In this document: positions 33,858 through 42,187 of the stretch, piece after piece | How positions within the stretch are numbered: position 1 is the stretch's first letter | How the letters are laid out: every line of letters starts with the position of its first letter | Origin: Pilosibacter fragilis | Lineage (GTDB): Bacteria; Bacillota; Clostridia; Lachnospirales; Lachnospiraceae | NCBI RefSeq assembly: GCF_032490495.1 | Contig: NZ_JAVYJB010000003.1 | Coordinates: forward strand, 186,001-250,000 | Length of the DNA stretch: 64,000 nucleotides | Direction of reading: 5' to 3' | Notes under the pieces: generated by a model | Database searches by the model: none | The model's input: only the letters and a program-made list of their open reading frames with translations | Told to the model about the DNA's origin: nothing | Position numbers and translations under genes: made by a program

Positions 33858-34075
33858 GGAATCACCCGTTTTCTGATTTGTACTTCCTTTGTACTGCTCA
33901 TAGTATGGGCGGAAATTCCCGCGATATGCGCGCATCGGGACGATTCCATAATCTGTTTTTTCCATGGTTCTTAGCAGAACATGATCATTTACAAGCCTCG
34001 ACCTTTGAATCCAAAGATCTTCACCTCCACAGTTGCCAATGTCACAACCTGCAGCCGAAAACAGCCCAACCAGGA

Positions 34076-34876
34076 TCAAACTTGAAACAACTGAAATGCC
34101 CCTCCGACCGGTTCTATCTCAAACGTCATTTCTTTCTTCGTCACCGGATGAAAAAAAGTCAGCGATGAAGCGCAGAGTGCGATCGACTCTCTTCCACTTC
34201 CCATATTTCCTGCTGTTCTGATACCCGGCATATTTCTATTTCCTGCTGCCTTCATGGTTCCCTGGTCTGCATTCTCTTTCTTATCAAGTTTGGCAGTTCC
34301 CACAGGCACTCCATATTTCATATCCCCATACAGCGGCATCCCATGATGCGCCATCTGTACACGGATCTGGTGATGGCGTCCAGTCCTCAGCGAAATTCTC
34401 ACCAGACTCAGCTCCGTTTCCGGCATTCCGGCTATTTCCCCGTCGATCGTCTTTAAGACTTCATAGGACAGCTCCGCCTTTTTCGCACCGGTTATCCCCT
34501 TATCCACAACCTGTGAATAATTCCCGTCCGGTGTTTTCACCATATAATCCACATAGTTATCCACCATATTCACAGGTCTTCCGTGGACAACTGCTGTGTA
34601 GATTTTTTTCATCTTATGGCTCTGAACCTGCTCACTTAAAGCCGCTGCCGCCCGTTTCGTTTTCGCGTACACCATCACGCCGGACACAGGCTTGTCCAGT
34701 CTGTGGATAACTCCCACATAAGGTTCCTTCCCCGGTGTGCATGATTTGTTGATAACCAGGTGTTTTTTCACCTCGCTGACCATATCCGGTGCGAACCGCT
34801 TCGCAGCCTGGGATTCCACGCCCGCAGGCTTTATGACCACCAGGATCTCGTCGTCCTCATATAATACTTTTAACAT
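34076..34876 (-). CDS. RluA/RluD family pseudouridine synthase
   Basis: The 266-residue enzyme has the catalytic Asp in VIHRLDKPVSGVMVYAK near residue 58 and SLRTGRHHQIRVQMAHHG near residue 165. The N-terminal S4 domain of RluD is absent, so it belongs to the short RluA-like class. Between GDMKYGV and the last strand lies a low-complexity insertion of about 40 residues rich in Gly, Lys and Asn. AAGGGG precedes a TTG-ATG pair; I use the ATG. The target uridine cannot be predicted. Confidence 0.85.
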   Translation of the reverse strand: MLKVLYEDDEILVVIKPAGVESQAAKRFAPDMVSEVKKHLVINKSCTPGKEPYVGVIHRLDKPVSGVMVYAKTKRAAAALSEQVQSHKMKKIYTAVVHGRPVNMVDNYVDYMVKTPDGNYSQVVDKGITGAKKAELSYEVLKTIDGEIAGMPETELSLVRISLRTGRHHQIRVQMAHHGMPLYGDMKYGVPVGTAKLDKKENADQGTMKAAGNRNMPGIRTAGNMGSGRESIALCASSLTFFHPVTKKEMTFEIEPVGGAFQLFQV

Positions 34877-35152
34877 CAAAATATTTCCCCTTGCATATTT
34901 TTATCGTAAGTGGTATAGTATATTCAAACGTGATAAGTAGTTTTAAAAACTATGTGTCGCATTTTAAATATTCACTTTACCTTTGAAACCAGACCCTGCG
35001 TTCATTTGCTGCAATGATCTGAAATTTGTCCGCCACAACCTATTATCGCAGATCCATATCGGACTAATTCATTTCATACAGTCACGCACATTCTGATTTC
35101 CAATATTTTCCCTGTTCAACACAGGCTATCCCGCATGATTGGAGGAATGATT

Positions 35153-35809
35153 ATGGAACTGAAAATAAAAGATCCCGGAAGCGCGCTGACTCACTTTATC
35201 GCAATGCTGACCGCAATGGTTGCCGCGACGCCGCTTTTAATCAAGGCCGCATCCGTCCCCGGAACCATGCACCTAAAGGCCCTGAGCGTCTTCATCGTCA
35301 GCATGATCCTGCTCTACGCCGCAAGCACGGTCTACCACACCTTCGACATTTCTGAGCATGTCAATAAGATCCTTCGGAAAATCGACCACATGATGATCTT
35401 CATCCTGATCGCCGGAACCTACACACCGGTGTGCCTGATCGTCCTCGGAAATAAGTCCGGCTACCGGATGCTGTCCCTTGTCTGGGGCATCGCCATCGTA
35501 GGCATCATCATCAATGCCCTCTGGATCAACTGCCCGAAGTGGTTCTCCTCCGTGATCTACATCGCGATGGGCTGGGTATGCATCATGGCGATCCGCCAGA
35601 TCGTTGCCGCTCTCACACCTGCCGCTTTCACATGGCTTCTCGCCGGCGGCATCATCTATACCATCGGCGGTGTGATCTACGCGCTGAAACTGCCGATCTT
35701 CAACTCGAAGCATAAAAATTTCGGCTCCCACGAGATCTTCCATCTCTTCGTCATGGGCGGAAGCTTCTGCCATTACATGATGATGTACGGATATGTGGCT
35801 GCCGCGTAA
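35153..35809 (+). CDS. hemolysin III family (PAQR-like) membrane protein
   Basis: The 218-residue protein has seven predicted membrane helices and the family's metal-site residues: SALTHFIAM, STVYHTFDISEHVNKILRKIDHMMIFILIAGTYTP-type segments near residues 65-100, and the C-terminal SHEIFHLFVMGGSFCHY. Despite the name, most members are not proven hemolysins. GGAGG lies 7 bases before the ATG at 35153, which decides against the ATG 18 bases upstream. Monocistronic. Confidence 0.88.
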   Translation: MELKIKDPGSALTHFIAMLTAMVAATPLLIKAASVPGTMHLKALSVFIVSMILLYAASTVYHTFDISEHVNKILRKIDHMMIFILIAGTYTPVCLIVLGNKSGYRMLSLVWGIAIVGIIINALWINCPKWFSSVIYIAMGWVCIMAIRQIVAALTPAAFTWLLAGGIIYTIGGVIYALKLPIFNSKHKNFGSHEIFHLFVMGGSFCHYMMMYGYVAAA

Positions 35810-35835
35810 AACCAACTTCATTTCCAGTATATCAG

Positions 35836-35870
35836 AAAAGCGGCCTGATCACAATTGATCCAGCCGCTTT
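35836..35870. terminator. bidirectional terminator between the hemolysin III gene and the carboxypeptidase gene
   Basis: AAAGCGGC pairs with GCCGCTTT, with an inner GATC/GATC pairing, between two convergent genes. Confidence 0.75.
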
Positions 35871-35886
35871 CTCTCTTCTATCTCTT

Positions 35887-37473
35887 CTATCTCTTCCGTC
35901 TCTCCTCGTCCCTCTTCCGCTTCTCTTCAAGCAGTCTGTTGAACTCGGCCTCCGCGTCACCGCCTTCGGCAACGAGACGCTGTCTTCTCTTTTCGCGGCG
36001 AAGTGCTTCTGCTTCCGCCTCTTTCCTGTTGTTCTGGATCATGAACCAGATACCACCGCCGATCAGGGCTGCTGCCGCGAGGATTCCGATCACGATCAGG
36101 AGGATCTTCGCAGGGAATCCGGTCTTCACATCATTGCTGCCCGCCTGATTCGATGCGTTGTCCGCGTCACCTGCCGCCGTGGTCACATCTGCCTCGCCCA
36201 TGGTCTCCGTCTCAGCCTCAGTGCTCTCGTCATCTGCTGACGGATCCGCAGCGTCTGTGCTCTCCTCGGACGTTTCTTCCGCTGCAGTGGTCTCGGCCCC
36301 TCCTGCTGCCTCAGCAGCCGCAAGTGCTTCCGCCCCCGCCTTCGTCATCAGGTACGCGGAGCCGATCTTTCTCTCATTGTAAATGTAGTTGAGCACTCCG
36401 ACCGTTCCCTCCGGCGCTCCGTCCGGAACTGCGCCGAGACTTAATTCCGCGTCCGCGAATGTGGCGTCCTTCGGAAGTGTGATCTTCTTTCCTGTCTGGA
36501 TCGCCAGGTCGGACGGCGCATAGCTTGTCCCGTTTACATCCACCTGGTCCTCTCCTGTGACATATCTCGTCTCATTCTCCGCGATATCCACATTCTGGAA
36601 CCGGTTCAGGCCAAACTGCAGCAACGATTTTCCATCAATGAAATACTGTCTCGGACTTCCCTTTAAGATGACGGATACAACACGTCTTCCGTCCTTCTCA
36701 CCGTATGTAACAAGCGTGTTTCCTGCTTTTAAGAGATATCCGGTCTTTCCTGCCACTGCCTCCGGGCAGTAATACTCGCTGGAAGTGTCCTCCGTGATCA
36801 CGAGACGGTGCTCATTCCGCACACTGGCCCCGTCCGGGTTGTTCGTCGTCGGTCCCACCTTCCATGACTTCGCGGAACTGATCTCCAGAAGCTTCGGGTT
36901 ACTGTAGGCCGCAGCCGCGATCTTCGTCATATCAAACGCTGTAACCACTTGGTCATCGTTGTTGAGGCCCGATGGGTTCGCGAAATGGCTCTCCGTGCAT
37001 CCAAGCTCCGAGATCTTCGCGTTCATCATGTCAACAAAGTCCGGAATACTGCCTGCCACGTGTTCCGCCAGGGCGTTTGCCGCCTGGTTGACGGATGCAA
37101 GAAGCAGCGCGTAGAGGCAGTCCTCAACGGTCATAGTGTCTCCCGCCACGAGACTCAGCTTATTTCCGCTGTCCACCTCCACGGAGTTCATGGCCTTGTC
37201 CGAGTAAGTGACCGTGTCAGTGAGGTCCGCATGTTCCAGGACCACGAGGGCTGTGAGGATCTTTGTGATACTCGCCGGATAGTATTCCACATGGCTGTTC
37301 TGTCCGAAAAGCATCGTTCCGGTGTCCACGTCCATGACAGCTCCCGCCTCCGCCTCGATTCCCGTGTCGGATGGCCAGTCGGGTCTCGCGAAAGCCTGCA
37401 TCGTTCCCAGCTGGGTAAACACGAGCACGCCGCAGAGCACCTTTGCCAGTTTCTTTTTAAAAGTACAAATCAT
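35887..37473 (-). CDS. D-alanyl-D-alanine carboxypeptidase (DacF-like) with C-terminal membrane anchor
   Basis: This 528-residue low-molecular-weight penicillin-binding protein trims the stem peptide of peptidoglycan. A signal peptide ends near AFA (residue 29). The active-site motifs are SITK near residue 69, SVN near residue 128 and KTG near residue 244, followed by a beta-rich PBP5-like C-terminal domain. An acidic Ala/Glu/Thr/Ser-rich linker of about 70 residues then leads to a membrane helix (AKILLIVIGILAAAALIGGGI) and a strongly basic cytoplasmic tail (EALRREKRRQRL...EEKRKRDEERRKR). A true transmembrane helix with a cytosolic coiled-coil-like tail differs from the usual amphipathic anchor. 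Confidence 0.88.
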   Translation of the reverse strand: MICTFKKKLAKVLCGVLVFTQLGTMQAFARPDWPSDTGIEAEAGAVMDVDTGTMLFGQNSHVEYYPASITKILTALVVLEHADLTDTVTYSDKAMNSVEVDSGNKLSLVAGDTMTVEDCLYALLLASVNQAANALAEHVAGSIPDFVDMMNAKISELGCTESHFANPSGLNNDDQVVTAFDMTKIAAAAYSNPKLLEISSAKSWKVGPTTNNPDGASVRNEHRLVITEDTSSEYYCPEAVAGKTGYLLKAGNTLVTYGEKDGRRVVSVILKGSPRQYFIDGKSLLQFGLNRFQNVDIAENETRYVTGEDQVDVNGTSYAPSDLAIQTGKKITLPKDATFADAELSLGAVPDGAPEGTVGVLNYIYNERKIGSAYLMTKAGAEALAAAEAAGGAETTAAEETSEESTDAADPSADDESTEAETETMGEADVTTAAGDADNASNQAGSNDVKTGFPAKILLIVIGILAAAALIGGGIWFMIQNNRKEAEAEALRREKRRQRLVAEGGDAEAEFNRLLEEKRKRDEERRKR

Positions 37474-37626
37474 AAATATTTTCTCCCTGTATTCCGTATC
37501 TGTTCGGTTTTCTCACAGATACTAGCAAAAATCCATTTCAAAAATCGATGCATTTCTGCCTTATATGTGATGTTTTCCTGCGGCCAGCGCAATAAACAAT
37601 GCTCTGCCGCACGCTTACGGGGCTTT

Positions 37627-37890
37627 TCAGGAAATCGGCCTTTCAACCGGCCCATGGGCCACCAGTTCATCCTTCTGATTCCGGGAAAGCTGTTTTACCT
37701 TCACTTCCCGGCTCATCGCCTCTTCCTTCGTCTCGAAAGTCTCATACCACACAAGCCGCACCGGCCGTCTGGACTTCGTGTACTTCGCCCCGCGCCCGGA
37801 ATTGTGCGCCTTCACCCTTTTTTCCAGGTCATTCGTCCAGCCGCAGTAGAGTGTCCCGTCCGAACATTCCAGAAGATATGTATAGTTCAT
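37627..37890 (-). CDS. GIY-YIG domain protein (UPF0213/YhbQ type)
   Basis: The 87-residue single-domain protein has the GIY-YIG core as YTYLLECSDGTLYCGWTND with the catalytic Arg in LEKRVKAHNSG and Glu late in the domain (YETFETKEEAMSREVKVKQL). Family members are small putative nucleases whose substrate is uncertain. It is alone between the carboxypeptidase and the SPOCS-LysM gene. Confidence 0.88.
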   Translation of the reverse strand: MNYTYLLECSDGTLYCGWTNDLEKRVKAHNSGRGAKYTKSRRPVRLVWYETFETKEEAMSREVKVKQLSRNQKDELVAHGPVERPIS

Positions 37891-38338
37891 GTTTTCTCCA
37901 TTTCACGGCGATACCGGCACCCGCTTGTATCCTGCCCCGACATTCCCTGCTCTCTGACACTTTACATGTTATGTAAACGGCAATGGGACCATGGAATCCA
38001 TCACCGTTCTCCGAAAGCCTGAGCCCGCGGAATCTATATGAAAGCATCGGGATGCCTTAGATGTGATTTTCTGTGGTACTGTTATTTTATGCCGCAGTTT
38101 TCAGAACGTTACAGGAGCATTCTTCTGTTTCCGATTCTGGCATATTCCATAACATTCTGTCGCTCCTGACCAATGTCATTTTGCTGCGAGCAGAAAATCC
38201 CACTCATACCATTATATAAAATTTTCCCCGAATTGCAACCAGACATTCGGGGAAAATCACACATTGCCGCATTTTGCACTTGTTTTTTCAATAAAAAGCA
38301 GCACCGGACAACAGTCACACGCGGAACCAGCTCTATCC
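37891..38338. other. 448-base intergenic region
   Basis: Apart from the terminator at 38219-38257 I see no convincing gene or RNA. The short open frames here lack ribosome binding sites and recognisable motifs. Confidence 0.5.
38219..38257 (-). terminator. terminator of the SPOCS-LysM gene
   Basis: ATTTTCCCCGAA pairs perfectly with TTCGGGGAAAAT around a 13-base loop, then TTTTA on the minus strand. Confidence 0.85.
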
Positions 38339-39889
38339 CTACACCGTTTTCACTAAAATCAGCCTGTCGCCCGGCCGGATCGTGCTGTCTGACAGGTGGT
38401 TTAGCTCCATGATCCGTTCTACGCTTGTGTGGAACATCCTGGCGATCTTCCAGAGACTGTCCCCCGGCTTCACCACATATCCGATGATCCCCGGAATTTT
38501 TTTGAGCCGCTCCGTATCCAAAGGTTCCTCCGCCACGCTCAGGACCGTCTGCTCGCAGACAGGCTTTAACACCAGCACATCCGCCGTGATCTGAGCCTTC
38601 ACCTCCACGGCGTCCCCGCCTGCCATGACAGCTGTAAGCCCGGAGATTCCCGGTTCAATCTCATATACCACATCCTGCGTCAGACCATCCGCGGCTGCCA
38701 TCAGATGGAACGGCAGCACTTCCGACGCTGCCCCCACAGGTGCCTGGTCATCCGCCGTCAGGTATAAAAGCCGGATCTCCAGGACCCCGTCCATGTGGAT
38801 TCCGTCCTCCTTGATCTGGACCTCATCGATCTTCACGTCCCCGTCGCTGTGGCATACCTGCAGGATCCGCTGCCTTCCGGTGAGCTGGACCTTCTCCTGG
38901 ATCTTCGTCTTCACCTGGTTCCGCACTGCCAGCGTATCAAAGCACACCGTCCCTGTCTCCGGAACCGCCTCCCGGTCCAGGGCATAGAGGTCCCCGAGAA
39001 GCTCCACCTGCTCTTCCTCGTAGAGCCTGATGTCCAGTTCCATGACCGCGTCCACGGATATCTCCCGCATCTCGCCGTCGGAATCCGGCTGCAGTTCCAT
39101 ATCCCGGTGCACTAACTTCACCGTGATAAACGGGATCATGTCCTCCGCTGATTCTGTGAGCTCCACATTCCCGGAAAACGGCACAGTCTCCTCGAAACAC
39201 TGCACCGGCATCTGCCCGCCGCCCGCAGAGTAGACTGCAAATACCAGAAGATCGCCGCTGATATGGATCTTCCCGTCGAGGGGCTTTGTCTCCACATCCT
39301 GAAGCCGCATATCCTGCCACAAAAGCGTCTCCGCGTCCGGGTCGTTTCCAGGGATCGTAAGGACTTCCCGCACCCGGAACGTGTCCCGCCGCCGAACGGC
39401 GATGGCAGCCACGGTCAGCGTCTTCTTCAATACCTCCACCTCACCGTCGAATTTCACGTCCGACGCCGTCTCCATGTCCCGGATCTCGTCCGCCTTGAGT
39501 TCCAGGGTCACTAACGCCTTGACATTCAGTTTTCTCGAGTTGATGAGACTCACATTCAGGTCATCCAGCTCCCAGCCCGCCTGCACGTAGTCGTTCTCCG
39601 CAAGCCCCGGCATATGTACGGTCTCCGTAAACGGGATGCTGCCGGCAAGAGCTGTGAGTTCTCCGCCGGGCCGCCGGTACAGGATCCGGAATTCCAGTTT
39701 TCCACTGATCTCCGCCTTCTCGCCGGGGTTCTTCACCGACTCAATTTTTACCTCCCCGTTCTCCATGATCAGTTCTTCCACATCATCCATAGAATCCGGC
39801 ACATTGAAATCGTCATCCAGGGTCATCTGGGACGTGACGTTCCCCCTGCGACGGTTCATGTGGATATGTTTCTTCAAAAGTTCCATCAT
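38339..39889 (-). CDS. SPOCS (DUF3794) and LysM domain protein
   Basis: The 516-residue protein contains repeated DUF3794/SPOCS beta domains (three are suggested by recurring strands such as GKLEFRILYRRPGGE, GDLLVFAVYSAGGG and GVLEIRLLYLTADDQ), then a C-terminal LysM domain (YVVKPGDSLWKIARMFHTSVERIMELNHL) for peptidoglycan or chitin-like binding. This architecture is typical of clostridial spore coat or cortex-associated proteins. No signal peptide is present, as for coat proteins made in the mother cell. The start at 39889 has GGTGG upstream. Its presence suggests a spore-forming lineage but does not prove sporulation. Confidence 0.85.
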   Translation of the reverse strand: MMELLKKHIHMNRRRGNVTSQMTLDDDFNVPDSMDDVEELIMENGEVKIESVKNPGEKAEISGKLEFRILYRRPGGELTALAGSIPFTETVHMPGLAENDYVQAGWELDDLNVSLINSRKLNVKALVTLELKADEIRDMETASDVKFDGEVEVLKKTLTVAAIAVRRRDTFRVREVLTIPGNDPDAETLLWQDMRLQDVETKPLDGKIHISGDLLVFAVYSAGGGQMPVQCFEETVPFSGNVELTESAEDMIPFITVKLVHRDMELQPDSDGEMREISVDAVMELDIRLYEEEQVELLGDLYALDREAVPETGTVCFDTLAVRNQVKTKIQEKVQLTGRQRILQVCHSDGDVKIDEVQIKEDGIHMDGVLEIRLLYLTADDQAPVGAASEVLPFHLMAAADGLTQDVVYEIEPGISGLTAVMAGGDAVEVKAQITADVLVLKPVCEQTVLSVAEEPLDTERLKKIPGIIGYVVKPGDSLWKIARMFHTSVERIMELNHLSDSTIRPGDRLILVKTV

Positions 39890-39964
39890 AAAAACGCCAC
39901 CATACCTTTCCAAAGCCATGCTTTAGGAAATTGTATGATGGCAGTTATTATTTTATGCCCGTTG

Positions 39965-40036
39965 GTAACTATTCAGTACCTTCATAGTTACACGCAAAAA
40001 TCCATTCCAGATCAGCTTCGCTGATGGGATTTTTGC
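39965..40036. repeat. paired hairpins next to repeat family 2 copy 2
   Basis: GTAACTAT/ATAGTTAC (39965-39991) is followed by GCAAAAATCC/GGATTTTTGC (39994-40036) with inner ATCAGC-TTC-GCTGAT. The GCAAAAATCCCATCAG strand recurs next to copy 3 at about 41748-41763, so it belongs to the repeat unit. Confidence 0.6.
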
Positions 40037-40051
40037 CCTCCAGCCTATGTT

Positions 40052-40100
40052 TTCTTACGGTCAGCGCAGCAAGTGCGCAGACCTACTGAACAGTTACGCC
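40052..40100 (+). repeat. dispersed intergenic repeat, family 2, copy 2
   Basis: It matches 41684-41732 (inverted) at most positions and 2673-2719 at about 85 percent by eye. Internal pairing GCGC/GCGC inside GGTC/GACC gives a two-tier hairpin. Confidence 0.8.
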
Positions 40101-40207
40101 CGTTGTTACTTTCGGTCTGGCAGCCTGAGCTTCTTTTCGCTCAATGCAGCACCTCCGCAGGTCTGCTTAAAGGTCCTCCGGTTGTACTGCTGCTTAGATC
40201 TATTCTG

Positions 40208-40858
40208 CTACAGCTCCTCCTTCGCCTTTTCCAGCTCCTTCTCCAGCTCTTTCACCCGGCGCTCCAGCTCGTCGATGGTCTCCTGCATCTTGCAGATGTG
40301 TTCCGTGTTGATCTTCTTTGACGGGTCTTTCACCGGCACGCCGTCCTTTTTGACCTGTCTCGCGGGGATTCCGGCTGCGGTGCTGTTCTCCTCCAGGGGC
40401 TTTAAGAGGACCGCGTTCGCCGCGATCTGGCAGTTGTCACCCACCTCGAAGGCGCCGAGGATCTTCGCTCCGGCTCCGATGAGGACATTGTTTCCGATGG
40501 TCGGATGGCGTTTTCCCTTCTTTGTTCCGACACCGCCCAACGTCACGCCCTGGTAGATCGTGCAGTTATCCCCCACCACCGTGGTCTCGCCGATGACGAT
40601 GCCGCAGCCGTGGTCGATGAGGATCCCATGTCCCAGGACCGCGCCCGGATGGATCTCGATCAGAGTGAAAAATCTGGCGATCTGGGAGATCAGACGACCG
40701 AGGAACCGCATATTGTGGGTCCAGAACCAGTGGGCGATCCGGTGCCAGATCAGGGCATGGACTCCCTGGTATAAAAGCAGGACCTCCAGCGCGCTTCTCG
40801 CCGCCGGATCTCTCTCCTGAACCGCCTTTACATCAAGCCAGATATCTTTCAACAACAT
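40208..40858 (-). CDS. cysE: serine O-acetyltransferase
   Basis: The 216-residue enzyme makes O-acetylserine, the acceptor for sulfide in cysteine synthesis. It has the N-terminal helical domain (DPAARSALEVLLLYQGVHAL), the IHPGAVLGHGILIDHGCGIVIGE-type left-handed beta-helix beginning near residue 70 with catalytic DH, and TLGGVGTKKGKRHPTIG near residue 106. The tail is a coiled coil (QETIDELERRVKELEKELEKAKEEL) instead of the Ile-terminated peptide that docks into CysK, so complex formation may differ. GAGGAGAGG precedes the ATG. Confidence 0.94.
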   Translation of the reverse strand: MLLKDIWLDVKAVQERDPAARSALEVLLLYQGVHALIWHRIAHWFWTHNMRFLGRLISQIARFFTLIEIHPGAVLGHGILIDHGCGIVIGETTVVGDNCTIYQGVTLGGVGTKKGKRHPTIGNNVLIGAGAKILGAFEVGDNCQIAANAVLLKPLEENSTAAGIPARQVKKDGVPVKDPSKKINTEHICKMQETIDELERRVKELEKELEKAKEEL

Positions 40859-41027
40859 GTTTTTCCTCTCCTCTGCCATCCCGTTGTAATCTTTTAAGAC
40901 ATATTTTCTCTGTCTATCATACGTATTCTGCCCATATTGTGTGTCCGAATTTCTTCACATCAGATCATTTTGGTCAATCGGTCACGTTCCACATCTGCCG
41001 TCAGGACATTTATGGCTGATTACATGT

Positions 41028-41056
41028 ATTCTATCAGAAATGATTATCAAAGTAAA
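41028..41056 (-). promoter_or_regulatory. promoter of cysE with long leader
   Basis: TTTACT and TAGAAT on the minus strand with a 17-base spacer. The leader is about 165 bases; I looked for a T-box and did not find the conserved motif. The remaining sequence of the 40859-41170 gap holds nothing else recognised. Confidence 0.65.
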
Positions 41057-41170
41057 GCGTTAACTCAATACATCAGTGCAAAATATCGAGTCTGTCTTAC
41101 CTATATAAAGTAATTTCCGATTACACAATATAAGGAAACGCATTTGTAAGCAAAACACGACCCTCCGGAT

Positions 41171-41614
41171 TTACTGAAATACCACCGGCTTATCCCGATA
41201 CTCTGTCTTCACGATCAGCACCGGATACGAGTTCTCTGTCCCCCTCGCCTCACCAGCCTCCGGTCCCGTAAGTTCCGTGCGGATCACGATGGAATTATCC
41301 GTCTCATAGAGTTCCTTCACCGCCACGCTGTAGCCGCCGCCTTTCTGCGGACCCTCGCCGATGACGATATACATTTCCAGCCCGTCCGCGTATGTAAGCT
41401 TGAATGGTTTTTCCCGCTTTTTGTCGATCAGCTCCTTTAATGCCGCCGGGATATCCGCCTCCCCGGTGACTGTAAATTCCAGGTCTTCTCCCTGCTTCTC
41501 CTCAGAATTTCCGGACTGACATCCGGTAAATGCCGCAATCCCGCCCAAGATCACCATCAGGACTCCCAGCACCGTAAGCACCTTTCTCGCGCGCCTTGGC
41601 AAACGTCTGAACAT
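41171..41614 (-). CDS. lipoprotein with PrcB C-terminal-like domain
   Basis: The 147-residue protein has a basic N-terminus, a membrane/signal helix (VLTVLGVLMVILGGIAAF) and a lipobox FTGC near residue 32. The following domain (YIVIGEGPQKGGGYSVAVKELYETDNSIVIRTEL...YPVLIVKT) resembles the C-terminal domain of protease complex subunit PrcB, a small beta fold found in many Firmicute lipoproteins. No protease gene is adjacent and its role is unknown. Only a weak ribosome binding site (GGGGAT) precedes the ATG. Confidence 0.65.
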   Translation of the reverse strand: MFRRLPRRARKVLTVLGVLMVILGGIAAFTGCQSGNSEEKQGEDLEFTVTGEADIPAALKELIDKKREKPFKLTYADGLEMYIVIGEGPQKGGGYSVAVKELYETDNSIVIRTELTGPEAGEARGTENSYPVLIVKTEYRDKPVVFQ

Positions 41615-41683
41615 AAAATAAGATCCCCATCATGGATTTTGTTACAATCCTATTCCGGGGATCCCATTTATATGAGTTTCTTA

Positions 41684-41732
41684 TTCGTAACTGTTCAGCA
41701 GATCTGCCCACTTGCTGCGCTGACCGTAAGAA
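41684..41732 (-). repeat. dispersed intergenic repeat, family 2, copy 3
   Basis: It is the reverse complement of the family unit (CTTACGGTCAGCGCAGCAAG). Homology with copy 2 extends right to about 41763 and includes the stop codon of the neighbouring HicB-like gene. Confidence 0.8.
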
Positions 41733-41759
41733 AACTTAAGCTGGAAAGCAAAAATCCCA

Positions 41760-42038
41760 TCAGTCGCTGTCCGGTAAAAACTTGATCTTTACCATGATCT
41801 GCTTCGCAACCTGATTCTCTGCAAGCTCAATATCGTCTACATGAGTCGCGAAAGGCAGGTCGCCCTCGAATTCTTCCAGCTCTACGCTGATCCAGTTCTG
41901 GGCTGCATCTCTGGCGTTTTCGATAGCGTCCTCTAAATCGGCACCGTCCGCCTCACACATCTCCAGATCCGGAAAGAATGCGTGATAACCGGTTCCATCT
42001 TCTTTCTCTGTAAATACGGCAGGATATGTAAATGTCAT
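41760..42038 (-). CDS. HicB-like antitoxin-family protein (orphan)
   Basis: The 92-residue protein has the RNase H-like HicB fold: YPAVFTEKEDGTGYHAFFPDLEMCEADGADLEDAIENARDAAQNWI, with a C-terminal beta extension in place of a ribbon-helix-helix DNA-binding domain. No HicA toxin is adjacent, so this is an orphan of the HicB_lk type common in clostridia and not a toxin-antitoxin pair. AGAGGAG precedes the ATG. Its last codon and stop lie inside a copy of repeat family 2. Confidence 0.85.
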   Translation of the reverse strand: MTFTYPAVFTEKEDGTGYHAFFPDLEMCEADGADLEDAIENARDAAQNWISVELEEFEGDLPFATHVDDIELAENQVAKQIMVKIKFLPDSD

Positions 42039-42187
42039 AGTTTTCTCCTCTCCGATCTTTTTTTAATCAACATGAGCCGCAGGCTGCAAAGCAAACGCTG
42101 CAGGCTGCGGCCCATGTATTTATCGTAAGCAGCACCGTTCAGTCATGCAGTAACCAAAACTGGCACATAACCGGACTCTGACATGTC

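Noticed and set aside
33858..34079. N-terminal extension of the AI-2E family protein
   Set aside because: The 74 extra residues are open but unlike the family, and the best ribosome binding site and family start are at 33857.
41760..42038. HicAB toxin-antitoxin system
   Set aside because: No HicA-sized frame with a HicA motif lies on either side; the HicB-like gene is alone.
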